Assembly: GCA_030035585.1 (NCBI GenBank) | Contig: CM057462.1 | Location: forward strand, 120,461,234-120,525,233 | Length of the DNA stretch: 64,000 bases | Reading direction: 5' to 3' | Source of the DNA: Dugong dugon | Lineage: Eukaryota; Chordata; Mammalia; Sirenia; Dugongidae | Shown here: piece after piece, positions 11,516-32,135 of the stretch | Numbering within the stretch: position 1 is the stretch's first letter | Layout: every line of letters starts with the position of its first letter | Position numbers and translations under genes: made by a program | Notes under the pieces: generated by a model | The model's input: the letters and a program-made list of their open reading frames with translations, nothing else | Told to the model about the DNA's origin: nothing | The model's database searches: none

Positions 11516-11912
11516 TCTTATTAGTTGCCACTGAGTCTGCTCCAACCCATGGAGACCCTGTGTACAACAGAACAAAGCGCTGCCCAGTCTTGTGCCATCT
11601 TGATGAGTTTGAATCCACTGGTGCAGCTACTGTGTACTGCCTTCCAACCTAGGGGCCTCATCTTCCAGTACTATATCGAACAATATTCTGTTGTGATCCA
11701 GGAGGTTTTCATAGGTTAGTTTTTGGCAGTAGATCCCCAGGCCTTTCTGCCTAGTCTGTCTTACTCTGGAAGCTCCACTAAAACCTGTCCACCATAGATG
11801 TCCCTGCTGGTATTTGAAATACCAGTGGCCCAGCTTCCAGCATCATAGTAACACACAAGCCACCACAGTACAACAAACTGACAGACAGGTGATGATCTGA
11901 CCACGTACCCAT
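11516..11912 (-). repeat. RTE-derived elephant-lineage repeat (SINE-like), minus strand
   Basis: The left end TTAGTTGCCACTGAGTCTGC and CCTGTGTACAACAGAACAAA is the RTE 3' terminus in inverse orientation. It is followed by non-RTE sequence around GGTATTTGAAATACCAGTGG and CACCACAGTACAACAAACTG. The combination suggests a non-autonomous element mobilised by RTE. Confidence 0.6.
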
Positions 11913-12572
11913 CCTTTAAAATTCAGCCACATCCTTTCCTGGTTCCTTCTCCCACTCTCAGGCAGCATGGACCACTCTTTCTTTTGTATGTCATTATTTA
12001 TATAGTAATTTAATCCCCAGATTGACTTATTTCTTTATGTGTCTTATGTAAGTCCTCCTTAGCTTCCCTCAGCTAGAGAGTGAGGGCTTTGGAGAACAGG
12101 ACTGTAACCTGGAAAGAGAGAGACAGGGAAGAATGAAGTGCTGAATATTCTAACACACACATGCAAGTACAAAACCATTCCCATTTCTTCTTCCTTACCC
12201 TCTAAATCAAGTCAGTCACCAAGTCCTGTAACGTCTTAATATCTCAAGAAGTCCTCCATCTGTCTCTATCCTTAGTTCACGACCCCAGCATCTCTCACCT
12301 GGATTCCTACATAACCCTGTTGCCATAGCAAACTGCTGTGCAGGTTGTACCCTCTACTAAGGCACCCAGCCCTGAGTGAGTGGGCAGGGGACAGGAGTAG
12401 GGACTAAAATACAGTCCAAACTTAGCTCCCAAGATCAGGGTTGAAAGGACAATACTTTATAATCTGTCTTTCCAGAGGGGGTACATTTTTCTAATCCACA
12501 AGTTGTTTTTCTAATTCATGCAAGACATATGTGCTGCAATGCAGTCTTCTTCCAACCACTGTCCACCCTGCA

Positions 12573-12782
12573 AGGATCGCTGGTGGCATAGTGGTTAAGC
12601 ACTCAGCTGCTACCCAAAAGGTCAGCAGTTTGGAACCACCAGCCACTCCGTGGGGGAAAGATACGGCAGTCTACTTCCGTAAAGATTACAGCTTTGGAAA
12701 CCCTTTGGGGCAGTTCTACTCTGTCCCAAAAGGTTGCTATGAGTTGCAATCGACTTGACGGCAATGGGTTTTTGATTTGGTA
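12573..12782 (+). repeat. AfroSINE with 9-bp target duplication
   Basis: A complete AfroSINE from GATCGCTGGTGGCATAGTGG to GACGGCAATGGG. The perfect repeat CACCCTGCA at 12564-12572 and 12783-12791 is the target duplication. Confidence 0.9.
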
Positions 12783-12791
12783 CACCCTGCA

Positions 12792-13345
12792 GCCAAAGTA
12801 CAAATCTGATCCTGTCAGTCCGCTATTCAAAACCTTCTAATGACTCTCCCTTGCACTCCAGGTGAAGTCCAAACCCCATAACATGATTGATAATTTCTTT
12901 CGTGTTATTCCGCCACTTGCCTCTCCAGCCTCAGTTCTCACAACTTCTTGCTTTGCATAAATTGGCTCCATCTACCCTGGGCTACTTTTACTTCTCTGAA
13001 TATGCCATAAGATCTCTGATCCCCAAGCTGTGGGGTGCTTTTCCTTTTCCTGGAATGTCTCTATTACTTCCACCTCTCCACTTCCATATCCTGTAGTTAC
13101 CTAGATGTTCATGCTCATCCTAAAAATCTTCAAAATAAGTGTCACTCTCCTGGAAAGCTTATCCTACTGACGCCCCCGCCCCCTACACACACACTTAATA
13201 TTCTGCATTGTAATCACCCACTTACTTGCCCTTTTTTTGCCTTCTGATGGTGAGCTTCTTGAGGGCAGGAGCTTATCTCTTACTCATCATTATATTCCCA
13301 ATGCCTATCATTGTGCTAAATAAATATTTGTTAAATAAAAGCATG
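12792..13345 (+). repeat. LINE-2 3' region, interrupted by the AfroSINE
   Basis: Shows the L2 signature AAAACCTTCTAATGACTCTC, then GAAGTCCAAAC, the TTTTCCTGGAATGTCTCTA theme and GTGAGCTTCTTGAGGGCAGG near the tail. Its last 200 bases match 42600-42800. Confidence 0.65.
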
Positions 13346-13500
13346 GGATCTATTTTCTCCCAAATATCAGTGGGGAAGAATCAATATGAGAGCCAACAGA
13401 GGGGCCACCAAGAGGAAGCATTAATAACCTGACAGTTAGTGCTTAAGGCACAGGAAGGAAATATTATACCTATAGACAAGAATGATGAGTCAGACATTCC
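13150..13500. repeat. Old duplicated block, copy A second part
   Basis: Aligns with 42575-42910 in the same orientation. Both copies contain GTGAGCTTCTTGA, TACTCATCATTATATTCC, AAATATTTGTTAAATAAAAG and a non-repeat stretch CACNAAGAGGAAGCA followed by AACCTGACA. The non-repeat stretch makes shared L2 ancestry alone an unlikely explanation. Confidence 0.7.
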
Positions 13501-14356
13501 ATGTTCATGGGTTGGAAGACTTAATATTGTAAAGACGTCAGTACTACCCAAAGCAATCTATAGATTCAATGCAGTTCCCATCTAAATTCTAATAGCCTTC
13601 TTTGCAGAAATGGAAAAGCCAAAGCTCCAATTAATATGAAATAGCATGGGGCCCCGAATAACAAAAGCAACCTTGAAGAGAAGAACTAAGTAGGAGGACT
13701 CCCACTCTCTGATTTTAAAACATACTGTAAAGCTATAATAATCAAAACAGACTGCTACTGGCACAATGATAGACATATAAACCAATGGAATAGAATTGAG
13801 AGTCCAGAAGTAAACCTATACATATAAGGTCAATTGATTTTCAACAAGAGGGCTGAGTCCATTCAATAGGGAAATAAATGGTGCTGGGGCTAGGTTTCCA
13901 CATGCAAAAGAACAAAGCTGGACACATACCTCACACCACATATGAAAATTAACTCAAAATGGATCAAGGACTTAAATGTGAGAAGTAAAACCATAAAACT
14001 CCTAGGAGAAAATAATGTTCTGGAAGCTCGTTTTTAACAATGGATTCTCAGATATAACACCAAAAGCATGAGTAGCAAAAGACAAAAAACATTAATTGGA
14101 ATTCATCAATTAAAAACTTTTAAATATCAAAGTACTTTATCAACAAACTAAAGAGATAAGCAGATTGGAAGAACACTTTGGGGAACCATATGTTTGATAA
14201 CGGTTTAATATCCAGAATATATAAAGAACTCCTACAACTTAACAACAAAAAGACAAACAACCCAGTTTAAAAAACCAGGCAAAACACTTGAATAGACATT
14301 TCAGCAAAGAAGATATACAAATGGTTGAGACGCACATGAAAAAATTCTCAACGTTA
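13498..14356 (+). mobile_element. L1 ORF2 3' part, plus strand (first piece)
   Basis: Plus-strand L1 sequence coding for the distal ORF2 region, with typical stretches such as GTTCATGGGTTGGAAGACTT, AACAAGAGGGCTGAGTCCAT and GAACTCCTACAACTTAACAA. The frames are broken. It is interrupted at about 14357 by RTE sequence and resumes at about 15867. Confidence 0.85.
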
Positions 14357-15866
14357 TTGGTTGTTGCTGTTGTTGTTAGGTGCCATTGAGTCAGTTCCGA
14401 CCCATAGCGAAACCATGTACAACAGAACCTGACTCAAGCCATGGTGTTTTCAATCGCTTCATATGTATGTGAAAGCTGGACGATGAATAATGAAGACCAA
14501 AGAATTGATGCCCTTGAATTATGGTGTTGGCGAAGAATACTGAATGCACTGCCAGAAGGAACAAATCTGTCTCAGAAGAAGTACAGCCACAATGCTCATT
14601 ACAAGCAAGGATGAAAAACTTCATCTCACATACTTTGGACACAGTATTAGGAGGGACCAGTCCCTGGAGAAGGACATCATGCTTGGTAAAGTAGAGGGTA
14701 AGCAAAAAAGAGGAAGACTCTCAACAAGATGGATTTACACAGTGGCTGCAAAACATGAGCTCAAACATAGCAACGATTGTGAGGATGGCACAGGACCGGA
14801 TCATTTGGTCAGTATATAGATTGAGTTAAGTATGGTGAAAGGATACAATTGACTTCTTCATTGCAAATACCTTTTCAACAACATAAACAGCAACTATACA
14901 CATGGACCTCACCATGGAATATACAGGAATCGAATCAATTTCATCTGTGGAAAGAGATGATGGAAAAGTTCAATATCACCAGTCAGAACAAGGCCAGGTG
15001 CTGACTATGGAAGACACCATCAATTGCTCATATGCAAGTTCATGTTGAAGTTGAAGAAAATTATAACAAATCCATGACAGCCGAAGTATGACTTTGAGTA
15101 TATCCCACCTGAATTTAGACACGATCTCAAAAATAGATTTGACACATTGAATACTAAAGACAGAAGGCCAGACGAGTTGTAGAATGACATCAAGGACATC
15201 ATACATGAAGAAAGCAAGAAGTCATTAAAAATACAGGAAAGAAAAAAAAGACCAAAATAGATTTCAGAAGAGACTCTGAAACTTGCTCTTGGACGCTGAG
15301 TAGCTAAAACAAATGGAAGAAATGATGAAGTAAAAGAGATGAACAGAAGATTTCAAAGGGTGGCTCAAGAAGACAAGTAAAGTATTGTAATGGCATGAGC
15401 AAAAAACCTGGAGTTAGAAAACCAAAAGGGAAGAACATGCTTGGCATTTCTCAAGCTGAAGGAATTGAAGAAAAAAATCAAACCTCAAGTTGCAAGACTG
15501 AATGATTCTACAAGGAAAATATTAAATGATGCAGGAAGCATCAAAAGAAGATGGAAGGAATACACAGAGTCACTATACTGAAAAGAATTGGTCGACGTAC
15601 AGGACGTAGCATATGATCAAGAACCGATCGTACTGAAGGCAGAGGTCCAAGCTGCACTGAAGGAATTGGTGAAAACAAGCCTCCAGGAACTGATGGAATA
15701 CCAGTTGAAAATGTTCCAACAAATGGATGCAGCTCTGGAGGTGCTCACACATCTATGCCAAGAAATTTGGAATACAGCTACCTGGCCAACTGACTGGAAG
15801 AGATTCATATTTGTACGCATTCCAAAGAAAGGTGATCAAACAGAATGCCAAAATTATCAAACAATA
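14357..15866 (+). mobile_element. Mosaic RTE LINE insertion inside L1
   Basis: RTE-type LINE pieces lie in a scrambled order: an inverted 3' terminus (about 14357-14427), a plus-strand distal ORF and tail piece (about 14428-14817), a small inverted piece (about 14818-14851), then a plus-strand proximal piece (about 14852-15866) that stops in the reverse transcriptase region. All frames have stops. It is not a coding element. Confidence 0.75.
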
Positions 15867-16240
15867 TCATTAGGGAGATGCAAATCAAAACCACAATTAG
15901 ATACCACTTCACCCCTACTAGGATGGCTATGATCAAAATAAATCTTGATGAGGGTGTGGAGAAACTGGAACCCTCAACCATTTGCTGGTGGGGTTGTAAA
16001 ATGGTACAGCCACTGTGGAAAACAGTTTGCCAGCTCTTCAAAAGGTTAAACATAGAATTACCATATGACCTAGCAACTCAATCCTAGGTATATACCTAAA
16101 AGAATTGAAACAGGGAATGTTTTCAATTGGTAAACATTTGCTTACCAATGTTCATTGCAGTACTATTCATAATAGCCAAAAGGGGAAAACAACCTAAGAG
16201 TCCATCAACAGATTAGTAAAAAAATAAAACGTGATATATA
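15867..16240 (+). mobile_element. L1 ORF2 3' part, plus strand (second piece)
   Basis: Resumes the L1 at GGGAGATGCAAATCAAAACC and continues with ATGGTACAGCCACTGTGGAA. It ends near GTGATATATATATAC, where a 73-bp RTE fragment follows. Confidence 0.82.
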
Positions 16241-16313
16241 TATACTGATGAAGATCAAAGACTACAGCTTTCAGTATGGATTACACCTCAACATAAAGAA
16301 AACAAAAATCCTA
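16241..16313 (+). mobile_element. 73-bp RTE fragment at an L1 junction
   Basis: Matches 37879-37951 of the larger RTE copy (GATGAAGATCAAAGAC, CAGTATGGATTACAC, AAAACAAAAATCCT). It sits between two L1 stretches that both contain the same L1 segment (AACCTAAG followed by GTCAACAGAT or CATCAACAGAT). Confidence 0.75.
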
Positions 16314-17458
16314 ACCTAAGGGCCCGTCAACAGATGAAAGGATAGACAAACTACGGTACATATACGCAATGGAATACTATGCAACGATAAAGAACAATGA
16401 TGAATTTTCGAAACATCTCACAACAGGGATGAATCTGAAGTGCATTATGCTGAGCAAAATAAGTCAATCACAAAGGGACAAATATTGTATGAGAACACTA
16501 TTATAAAAACTTATGAAAAGGTTTACACACAAAAAGAAACAATCTGATGGTTAAGAGGGAGGGGAGGGTGGGGAGGGAAAAAAACACTAAATAGACAATA
16601 GGTAAGTGGTAACTTTGGTGAAGGGTAAGACAGTATGAAATACTGGGGAAGCCAGCACAACTTGACCAAGACAAGGTCATGGAAGCCTCATAAACACATC
16701 CAAGCTCCTTGAGGACCAAATTACTGGGCTGAGGGCTGCAGACTGTGGTCTCGGGGGACATCTAGCTCAACTGGCATAACATAGTTTATAAAGAAAGTGT
16801 TCTACATCCTACTTTGGTGAGTAGCGTCTGGGGTCTTAAAAGCTTGTGAGTGGCCATCTAAGATACTCCACTGGTCCCACCCCCTATGGAGCAAGGGAGA
16901 ATGAAGAAAACCAAAGACACAAGGGAAAGACTAGTCCAAAGGAGTAATGGACCACAACTACCACAGCCTCCACCAGACTGAGTCCAGCACAACTAGATGA
17001 TGCCCAGCTACCAACACCGACTGCTCTGACAGGGATCACAATAGACAGTCCCAGACAGAGCTGGAGAAAAATATGTAACAATATTCTAACTCACAACAAA
17101 AGACCAGACTTACTCGTCTGACAGAGAGCAGAGAAACCCCGAGAGTATGGCCCCTGGACACCCTTTTAACTCAGTACTGAAGTCACTCCTGAGGTTTACC
17201 GTTCAGCCAAAGATTAGGCAGGCCCATAAAATAAAATGAGACTAAATGGGCACACCAACCCAGGGGCAAGGACAAGAAGGCAGGAAGGGACAGGAAAGCT
17301 GGCAATGGGGAACCCAAGGTTGAGAAGAGGAGAGTGTTGACACATTGTTGGGTTGGCAATCACTGTCGCAAAACAATATGTGCACTAATTGTTTAATTAG
17401 AAACTAATTTTCTCTGTAAACCTTCATCTAAAGAACAATTTAAAAAAGAAAAAGAAAT
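16314..17458 (+). mobile_element. L1 3' end with long 3' UTR, plus strand
   Basis: Starts GGGCCCGTCAACAGATGAAA, codes for the C-terminal end of ORF2, then has an L1 3' UTR about 950 bp long that matches the reverse strand of 18111-19330, 21610-22560 and 55049-55990. It includes a G-rich run at 16556-16579. The A-rich tail is at 17439-17458. Confidence 0.83.
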
Positions 17459-17461
17459 CAA

Positions 17462-17994
17462 ATGACTCATTGCATTGGGCAAATCTGCTGCAAAAGATCT
17501 CTTTAAAGTGTTAAAAAGCAAAGATATCACTTTAAGGCTAAGGTGCGCCTGACCAAAGCCTTGGTATTTTCAGTCACCTTATATGCATGTGAAAGCTGGA
17601 CAATGAATAACGACGACCGAAGAAGAACTGACAGCTTTGAATTATGGTGTTGGTGAAGAATATTGAATATATCATGGACTGCCAGAAGAATGAACAAATG
17701 TCTTGGAAGAAGTTCAGCAAAAATGCTCCTTGGAAGTAAGGATGGCAACACTTCATCTCACACACTTTGGACATGTTATCAGGATGGACCACAGTCCCCA
17801 GAGAAGGACATCATGCTTGGTAAAGAACAGGGTCAGAAAAAAAGAGGAAAACCTTCCATGAGATGGATTGACACAGTGGCTGCAACAATAGGCTCAAACA
17901 CAGCAACAATTGTGAGGATGGCGCAGGACAGAGCAATGTTGTACATAGGGTCACTATGAGCTAGAACCACCTCAACAGCAACTAACAACAACAT
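17462..17994 (+). mobile_element. 5'-truncated RTE LINE copy
   Basis: Begins in the distal reverse transcriptase region (GGGCAAATCTGCTGCAAAAG) and ends with an (AAC)n-like terminus after the TCACTATGAGCTAGAACCAC tail. The frame at 17663-17959 is a broken remnant of the RTE ORF end. Confidence 0.87.
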
Positions 17995-18110
17995 GTACTA
18001 AGCAATTTGAATGAATCACTTCACTTTGACTTGACCACAAATATTATATAGTCTATAGCAGTGTTTTTCAATCTTTTTTTCATTATTATCCTTTTTTTCC
18101 CCAATTATAC

Positions 18111-19906
18111 TCTTTTTTTCTGCTTTTGGTGAAAGTTTACATACAAAATAATTTCTCATTCAAAAATTTATACACAAATTATTTCGTGACATAGGTTGCA
18201 ATCCTGCATTGTGTCAGCACTCTCCCCCTTTCACTTTCCACCTCGAGTTCTCCAATTCTATTCATCCAGTTTTCCTGTCCCTTCCCAACTTCTCGTGTTT
18301 GATTTTGCCCATTTGATCTCGTATACTTGATTGATCTAAGCAGCATGTTCCTCACATGTGTTATTGTTTGTTTTATACGCCTGCCTAATCTTTGGCTTGA
18401 AGGTGAACTTTGGGAGTGGCTTCAATTCTGAGTTACAAGGGTATCTGGGGCCATAGTCTTGGAGGTTCCTCCAGTCTCTGTCAGACCAGTAAGCCTGGTC
18501 TTTGTGAATTTAAAAGTTGTTCTACATTTTTCTCCTGCTCTATCCAGGATCCTCTATTATAATCCCAGTCAGAGTCGTTGGTAGCAGTAGCTGGGCACCA
18601 ACTAGTTCTTCTGGTCTTGGGGTTGTATAGGCTATGTTTCATATGGTACATTAATGCTTTGGACTAATTGCTCCCTTGATTCTTTAATTTTTTTCACACT
18701 CCTTTGCTCCAGACTAGAAGAGATCAACAGTTGTATCTTAGATGGATTCTCACAATCTTTTAAGCCTGACACTACTCATGAAAGTAGGATGTAGAACTTT
18801 ACCTTTAACAACTATGCTGTGCCAATTGACATAGATATCCCCCAAGTCTATGGTCCTTTGCCTTCGAGCCTGGGAACTTCATCCCGTGAGGTGTTAGTTA
18901 TGTCTAAGAGGTTTTCCTGACTGTGCCACTTGTGTGCTGTATTTTCTATATTAACATATGAGGAGCACCTACAGTCATATATTAAGAAATTTCGACCACC
19001 AAACCTGTATCTGCCAGTGGGTGTGCTCCCTTACATTCTCCCTCACCTCTTGGTATATCTATCTATCTATGTATCAATTCATAGATTATTATTGTTTGAT
19101 TCTGTTGTTGCAGGATCATCTATGCTATAATAGTTACCATAGTTGTCCTTTATTCCTGCTTTTCTCTCAATGTCCTCTCTTGCCTTGGTCATGTTGTGCT
19201 GACCTCTCCCATATTGTGTATGCCTTTCCCTTCATGTTTGGTATTCTATTAACACATGTTTACTATCTCTTTGGTAATTTTCTATCCCTCCCCCTCCCAT
19301 CCATGGTAACCATCAAAGAGTTGCTTTTTTGTTTTGTTTCTTGTATGTAAACCTTTGGTTGTTACTTTAGAAAACCAGTCTCACACAATATTTGTCTTTT
19401 TGCAACTGACATATGTCACTCAGCAATAATGCCCTCCAGATTCATCCATGTTGTGAAATGTTTCAGATTCATCATTATTCTTTACCATTGTGTAGTATTC
19501 CATAGTGTGTATGTACCACAGTTTGTTAATCCATTCATCTATTGATGGGCACTTACGTTGTTTCCACATTTTTGCTATTGTGAATAATGCTCCGATGAAC
19601 ATGGGTGTGCATATGTCCATTCATGTCGCAGCTTTTATTTCTTTAGGGTATACACGTAGGAGTGGGATTGCTGGATCATATGGTATTTCTATTTTTAGCT
19701 TTTGGAGGCAGCACCATACCATTTCCCACAGTTGTTGTACCATCTTACATTCCCACCAGCAGTGTATAAGAGTTCCAATCTCCCCACATCCTCACCAACA
19801 TTTGTAATTTTCTGGTTTTTTTTTTTTTTTCATTAGTGCTGGTAATGTCAGGGTGAATGACAGTATCTCATTGTAGTTTTGATTTGCATCTCTCTAATTG
19901 CTAATG
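18111..19906 (-). mobile_element. L1, minus strand, 3' UTR and distal ORF2
   Basis: The poly-T start (TCTTTTTTTCTGC) is followed by the inverted L1 3' UTR and, from about 19330, inverted ORF2 sequence (TTCATCCATGTTGTGAAATG, TTTGCATCTCTCTAATTGCT). It is split at 19907 by an RTE copy and continues at 20314. No intact frame remains. Confidence 0.87.
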
Positions 19907-20313
19907 GACAATGAATAAGGAAGACCAAAGAAGAACTGACACCTCTGAATTGTGACGTTGGTGAAGAATACTGAATAGACCATGGACTGCCAAAAGAATG
20001 AACAAATCTGTCTTGGAAGAAGTACAACCAGAATGCTCCTTGGAAGTGAGGATGGAGAGACTACATCTCACATACTTTGGATATGTTATCAGGAGGGATT
20101 AGTCCCTGGAGAAGGACATCATGCTTGGTAAAGTACAGGGTCAGCAAAAAAGAGGAACACCTTTGATGAGATGGATTGACACAGTGGCTGCAACAGTGAA
20201 CTCAAGCATAACAACGATTGTGAGGATACTACAGAACCAGGCAGTGTTTCCTTCTGTTGTGCATAGGGTCGCTATGAGTCCTAACCAACTCGATGGCACC
20301 TAACAAGAACAAC
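19907..20313 (+). mobile_element. RTE LINE 3' fragment inserted in L1, with 11-bp target duplication
   Basis: A 407-bp 5'-truncated RTE copy ending TAACAAGAACAAC. The flanks AATTGCTAATG (19896-19906) and AATTGTTAATG (20314-20324) are an 11-bp target duplication with one mismatch. It lies in the orientation opposite to the host L1. Confidence 0.88.
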
Positions 20314-28842
<8,529 letters not shown>

Positions 28843-29820
28843 TGATGAGCCTTTCTACAGCTCTAAGTCAAAAAAAAATGAAGCAACAAGACATGACCAT
28901 TTAAATTTTCTTAAATGACTTCAAGCTATAACTAATCTTCTTTTCCTTAGTTTTATCTCATTCCAAATGCCAATTATTCATTTTTTGTCCCAATGTAGAT
29001 AACCTGCTATATCAGAAAACAGTGCATTTCTTTTTTTTTAGAAAATGCATCTTAAAGTAGCTGGTTTCGATTTAAAATGTATATAACTTCAAGAGTATCT
29101 GATAACCAATTTGACATATTTTACACCTCTCCACCATAGTTGCCAATACCCATTTGTGCTGAAGATGTGCTCTGGATAAAGGGTTGTCTCTATGCTGGGA
29201 GAAGATCAAAACTCCTGAAATGACACAAAAATTGAACAAAATGAGCCAAGAAGTATCCTAAATGTGGGCTAAGTAAGAAATTAACCAGTTTGAGGGAGCC
29301 AAACAGGAACTTATTGGAGATGTATAATGGTCATTTTTAATACCAATCTAGCATCAGAATTAATAATAGACAATCTTCTTGGTTCTGAAATCAACACAGC
29401 AGAATGGTTTAAAATGAGGTAACATTAGCTAAATCAATGTTAGATGCTCTGCTGGAGATAAGGACTTGTTACAAATGTGCAAGTTAAAATGTGTATGATA
29501 TCAACGAAGGACATTCCCTTTCTACATTGCACCAGCTTTCAGGACACGTGTTTTAAAGAGTATTACATACAGTACATTTATTTACATCATATCCATCTAA
29601 AGATCTAGTCTCTGCTCCAGAATACCCGTCATGGATGTTAATATAGATACAGGCATTATGTGCAGTGAGTTTTTGGCCAATATAAGCATAAACATATTTA
29701 GGAGACTCCCTAAACTACTGAATACAATCTAATCACTGCTTCCTGAATTTGAACTGGAAGTACATTTTAAAAAGATGGGATATATAAAAACCCAGCATAT
29801 TTGTAGTAACTACTGTTACC
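28843..29820. other. Gene-free sequence
   Basis: AT-rich sequence with no open frame, recognisable exon or clear young repeat. It may be intronic material of the decayed CLCA copy. That is inferred only from its position upstream of the exon at 32136. Confidence 0.5.
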
Positions 29821-30010
29821 TAGGGTCATGGTGGTGAAGTGGTTAAGAGCTCAGCAGTTCACATCCACTAGCTGCTCCTTGGAAACCCTATGGGGCAGTT
29901 CTACTCTGTCCTATAGGGTTGCCATGAGTTGGAATCAACTTAACAGCACACAACGACAACAAGGGTCGCTATGAGTCAGAATCAACTCGCCAGCAATGGG
30001 TTTGTTTTTG
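29821..30010 (+). repeat. AfroSINE with doubled tail
   Basis: The AfroSINE core GGAAACCCTATGGGGCAGTT and TATAGGGTTGCCATGAGTTG is followed by an RTE-like CACACAACGACAACAA, then a second SINE tail GGGTCGCTATGAGTCAGAAT and CAGCAATGGG. Two insertions or a tail exchange would explain this. Confidence 0.8.
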
Positions 30011-32135
30011 TTTTCTTTTATGGACAATTCCATGTAATAAAATACACATCTCTATCATTCTTTACTATGAAATCTGTCATCCTTCTTGGCAGCATGTCAC
30101 TCCTGCTTCCAATCACATTTCCCTTTGGATAACAATGATCCTTGAGTAATCAAAATAATTGTGGCTATGCCACATCCCATTCTTTGGGGATATCTTCTCT
30201 GACAAAAATCTAAAAATAACTTCAAGCTAAAGTGGTACATGGAGTAAATAATTTCACAGATTCCCTCATCCAGACATCTGCAGTACATTCACCACCACAC
30301 GGCCAACAGGAGAGACTTCCAAAAGGGGAGCCTCCAGCCATTAGTTAAAGCAAGACAGCAGCACTTTTAATCACAGCAGAGAAGTCAGCCATTGTACATA
30401 TCTGGAGTTCCACTAAAAATTTCCTTCTGCAATTTCTTTAAAAATAGGTATTTCTCTAGTAGGAACCCTTAAACTTTATGACAGAAAAGGATGTGAACAG
30501 CACACGTATAAGAATAAAAATATTGATAAAATGATAATCGTGAATAGAAATGCTTAAGATTTTAAAAAATGTTAATGATTAGGTTGCCTCAAAGACAGTC
30601 ACGTATTTCAATGTTCCACAGGTATCTCTGGTATAAACAGAGTTTACAAGTATAATGAAAACAGCTATATAACTAGAACATGCAGAACTGATTCTTAGAC
30701 AAAACCGTAAGAAAAAGATTGCCAATTCTTCTGATGAAGTGCAACTGAAAAGGCATCTATAATGTTTATGCAAAGTATTGATTCTGTGAGTATGCCAATT
30801 ACTTCCAGAATTTATAACCAAAGGACACATTATCATGTTTTTAAAATATCTGTCCATGTGATCTGAGAGATTAAATGCCTTAACGTAGAGTTCTCTGAAC
30901 ATTGTTGGCACATAGTAAGCACTCAACTAGGATTAGCTATTGTTGTTAGTAATATTAGTGTTAGTACATAAAATCCACCTTAATTTAATATCAACCCTCA
31001 TTGAATCATATTTAATTCCATGAACAACATATTTACAGAACAGATGTTTAATTTTCTGAAGTTTTACAGTTAGACTTTAAAATGCATAGTAAATAAAATT
31101 ATTTTTTTCAACGTATTAACCATGTAGATTGTTGGATTCTGTAATGCAAAAAACCATAACAAAGAAGCCCCAAGTCTACAAAACAAAAAGAGCAATTACA
31201 GAAGCACATGGGAGGTGATTAGCAATCCTGAGGATTTTAAAACACCATGAGTATGGAAGTGTCACCCTCTCCAACTGCCTTCTCACTGCTGAGGATCAGT
31301 CAAAGAATTGTGTACTTGGTTCTTGATAAATCTGAAAGCATGGTGGTAAGCTTAATGGCCCATTTTTCCTGGATGTAGGGAATTGGTGGGTGATTGAATA
31401 GCTAGGGAAACACTGTACTCTATATAGGAGGAAATTTGGGCAGAGGGGAGAGCAGTTAAGAGTGACGTTGGTGGAGATAGCACAGATCGGGTATGGTGAT
31501 GAGAAAGAAGACAAACGTGTGAATAGGCTTACATTCCAGCAATTACCTAGGAAAGAGAGATATGAGCCCTGGTAAGCTACCAAAGAGTCAATCCCAATCA
31601 AGCCATTGGTGGAGAAGCGGTGGGCGAGGTTAGCAAGAGAAGAGGAAAGCAGGCAGGTAGGCACTGGGCCTCTCAGGATGCAGCTGCAGCTTCATTAAGT
31701 TTCACCTTTTTAGAAGTTCTACTCTCCAGTGGATATGGGGATTCCAATCTCTATGGCTGGAATCCACTACAGCTTGGATAGATTCTGCAGGCTCTGGGGA
31801 GTGGTTTCGCCTTAGAATAACTGGCTTACAGGAGTAATTGGAGGGTCTCTAAAATGAGAGTCATCATCCCAAATTCCAGCTCAACCTTTACCTTACTCTC
31901 TACCTCTAATTTGTGTTCTTGGCCTCTGCTCCTTACTATACTATCATGTGCCCCATAGCACAGATAACTATAGTTTTCAGTTTATCAACTGAAAAAAATT
32001 GATCAGTGTTTTCTTTCAAAACACCAACTACTGTACATAGAAAAATTCTTACCAATAAATTCTGTTCACTCATTTTATGTAATCTGTTATCTTCTAGTAG
32101 AAAAACACTTGTTTTTCTTGTTTTTTTAAATTTAG
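30011..32135. other. Gene-free sequence upstream of the CLCA relic exon
   Basis: No supported gene. Minus-strand frames at 30579-30926 and 31296-31664 have no recognisable protein features. A small MIR-like piece lies around 30900-30950 (GGCACATAGTAAGCACTCAA). Confidence 0.5.

Noticed and set aside
11281..11652. 123-codon plus-strand frame
   Set aside because: It crosses from L2-like sequence into an inverted RTE-derived repeat, so the frame is chance.
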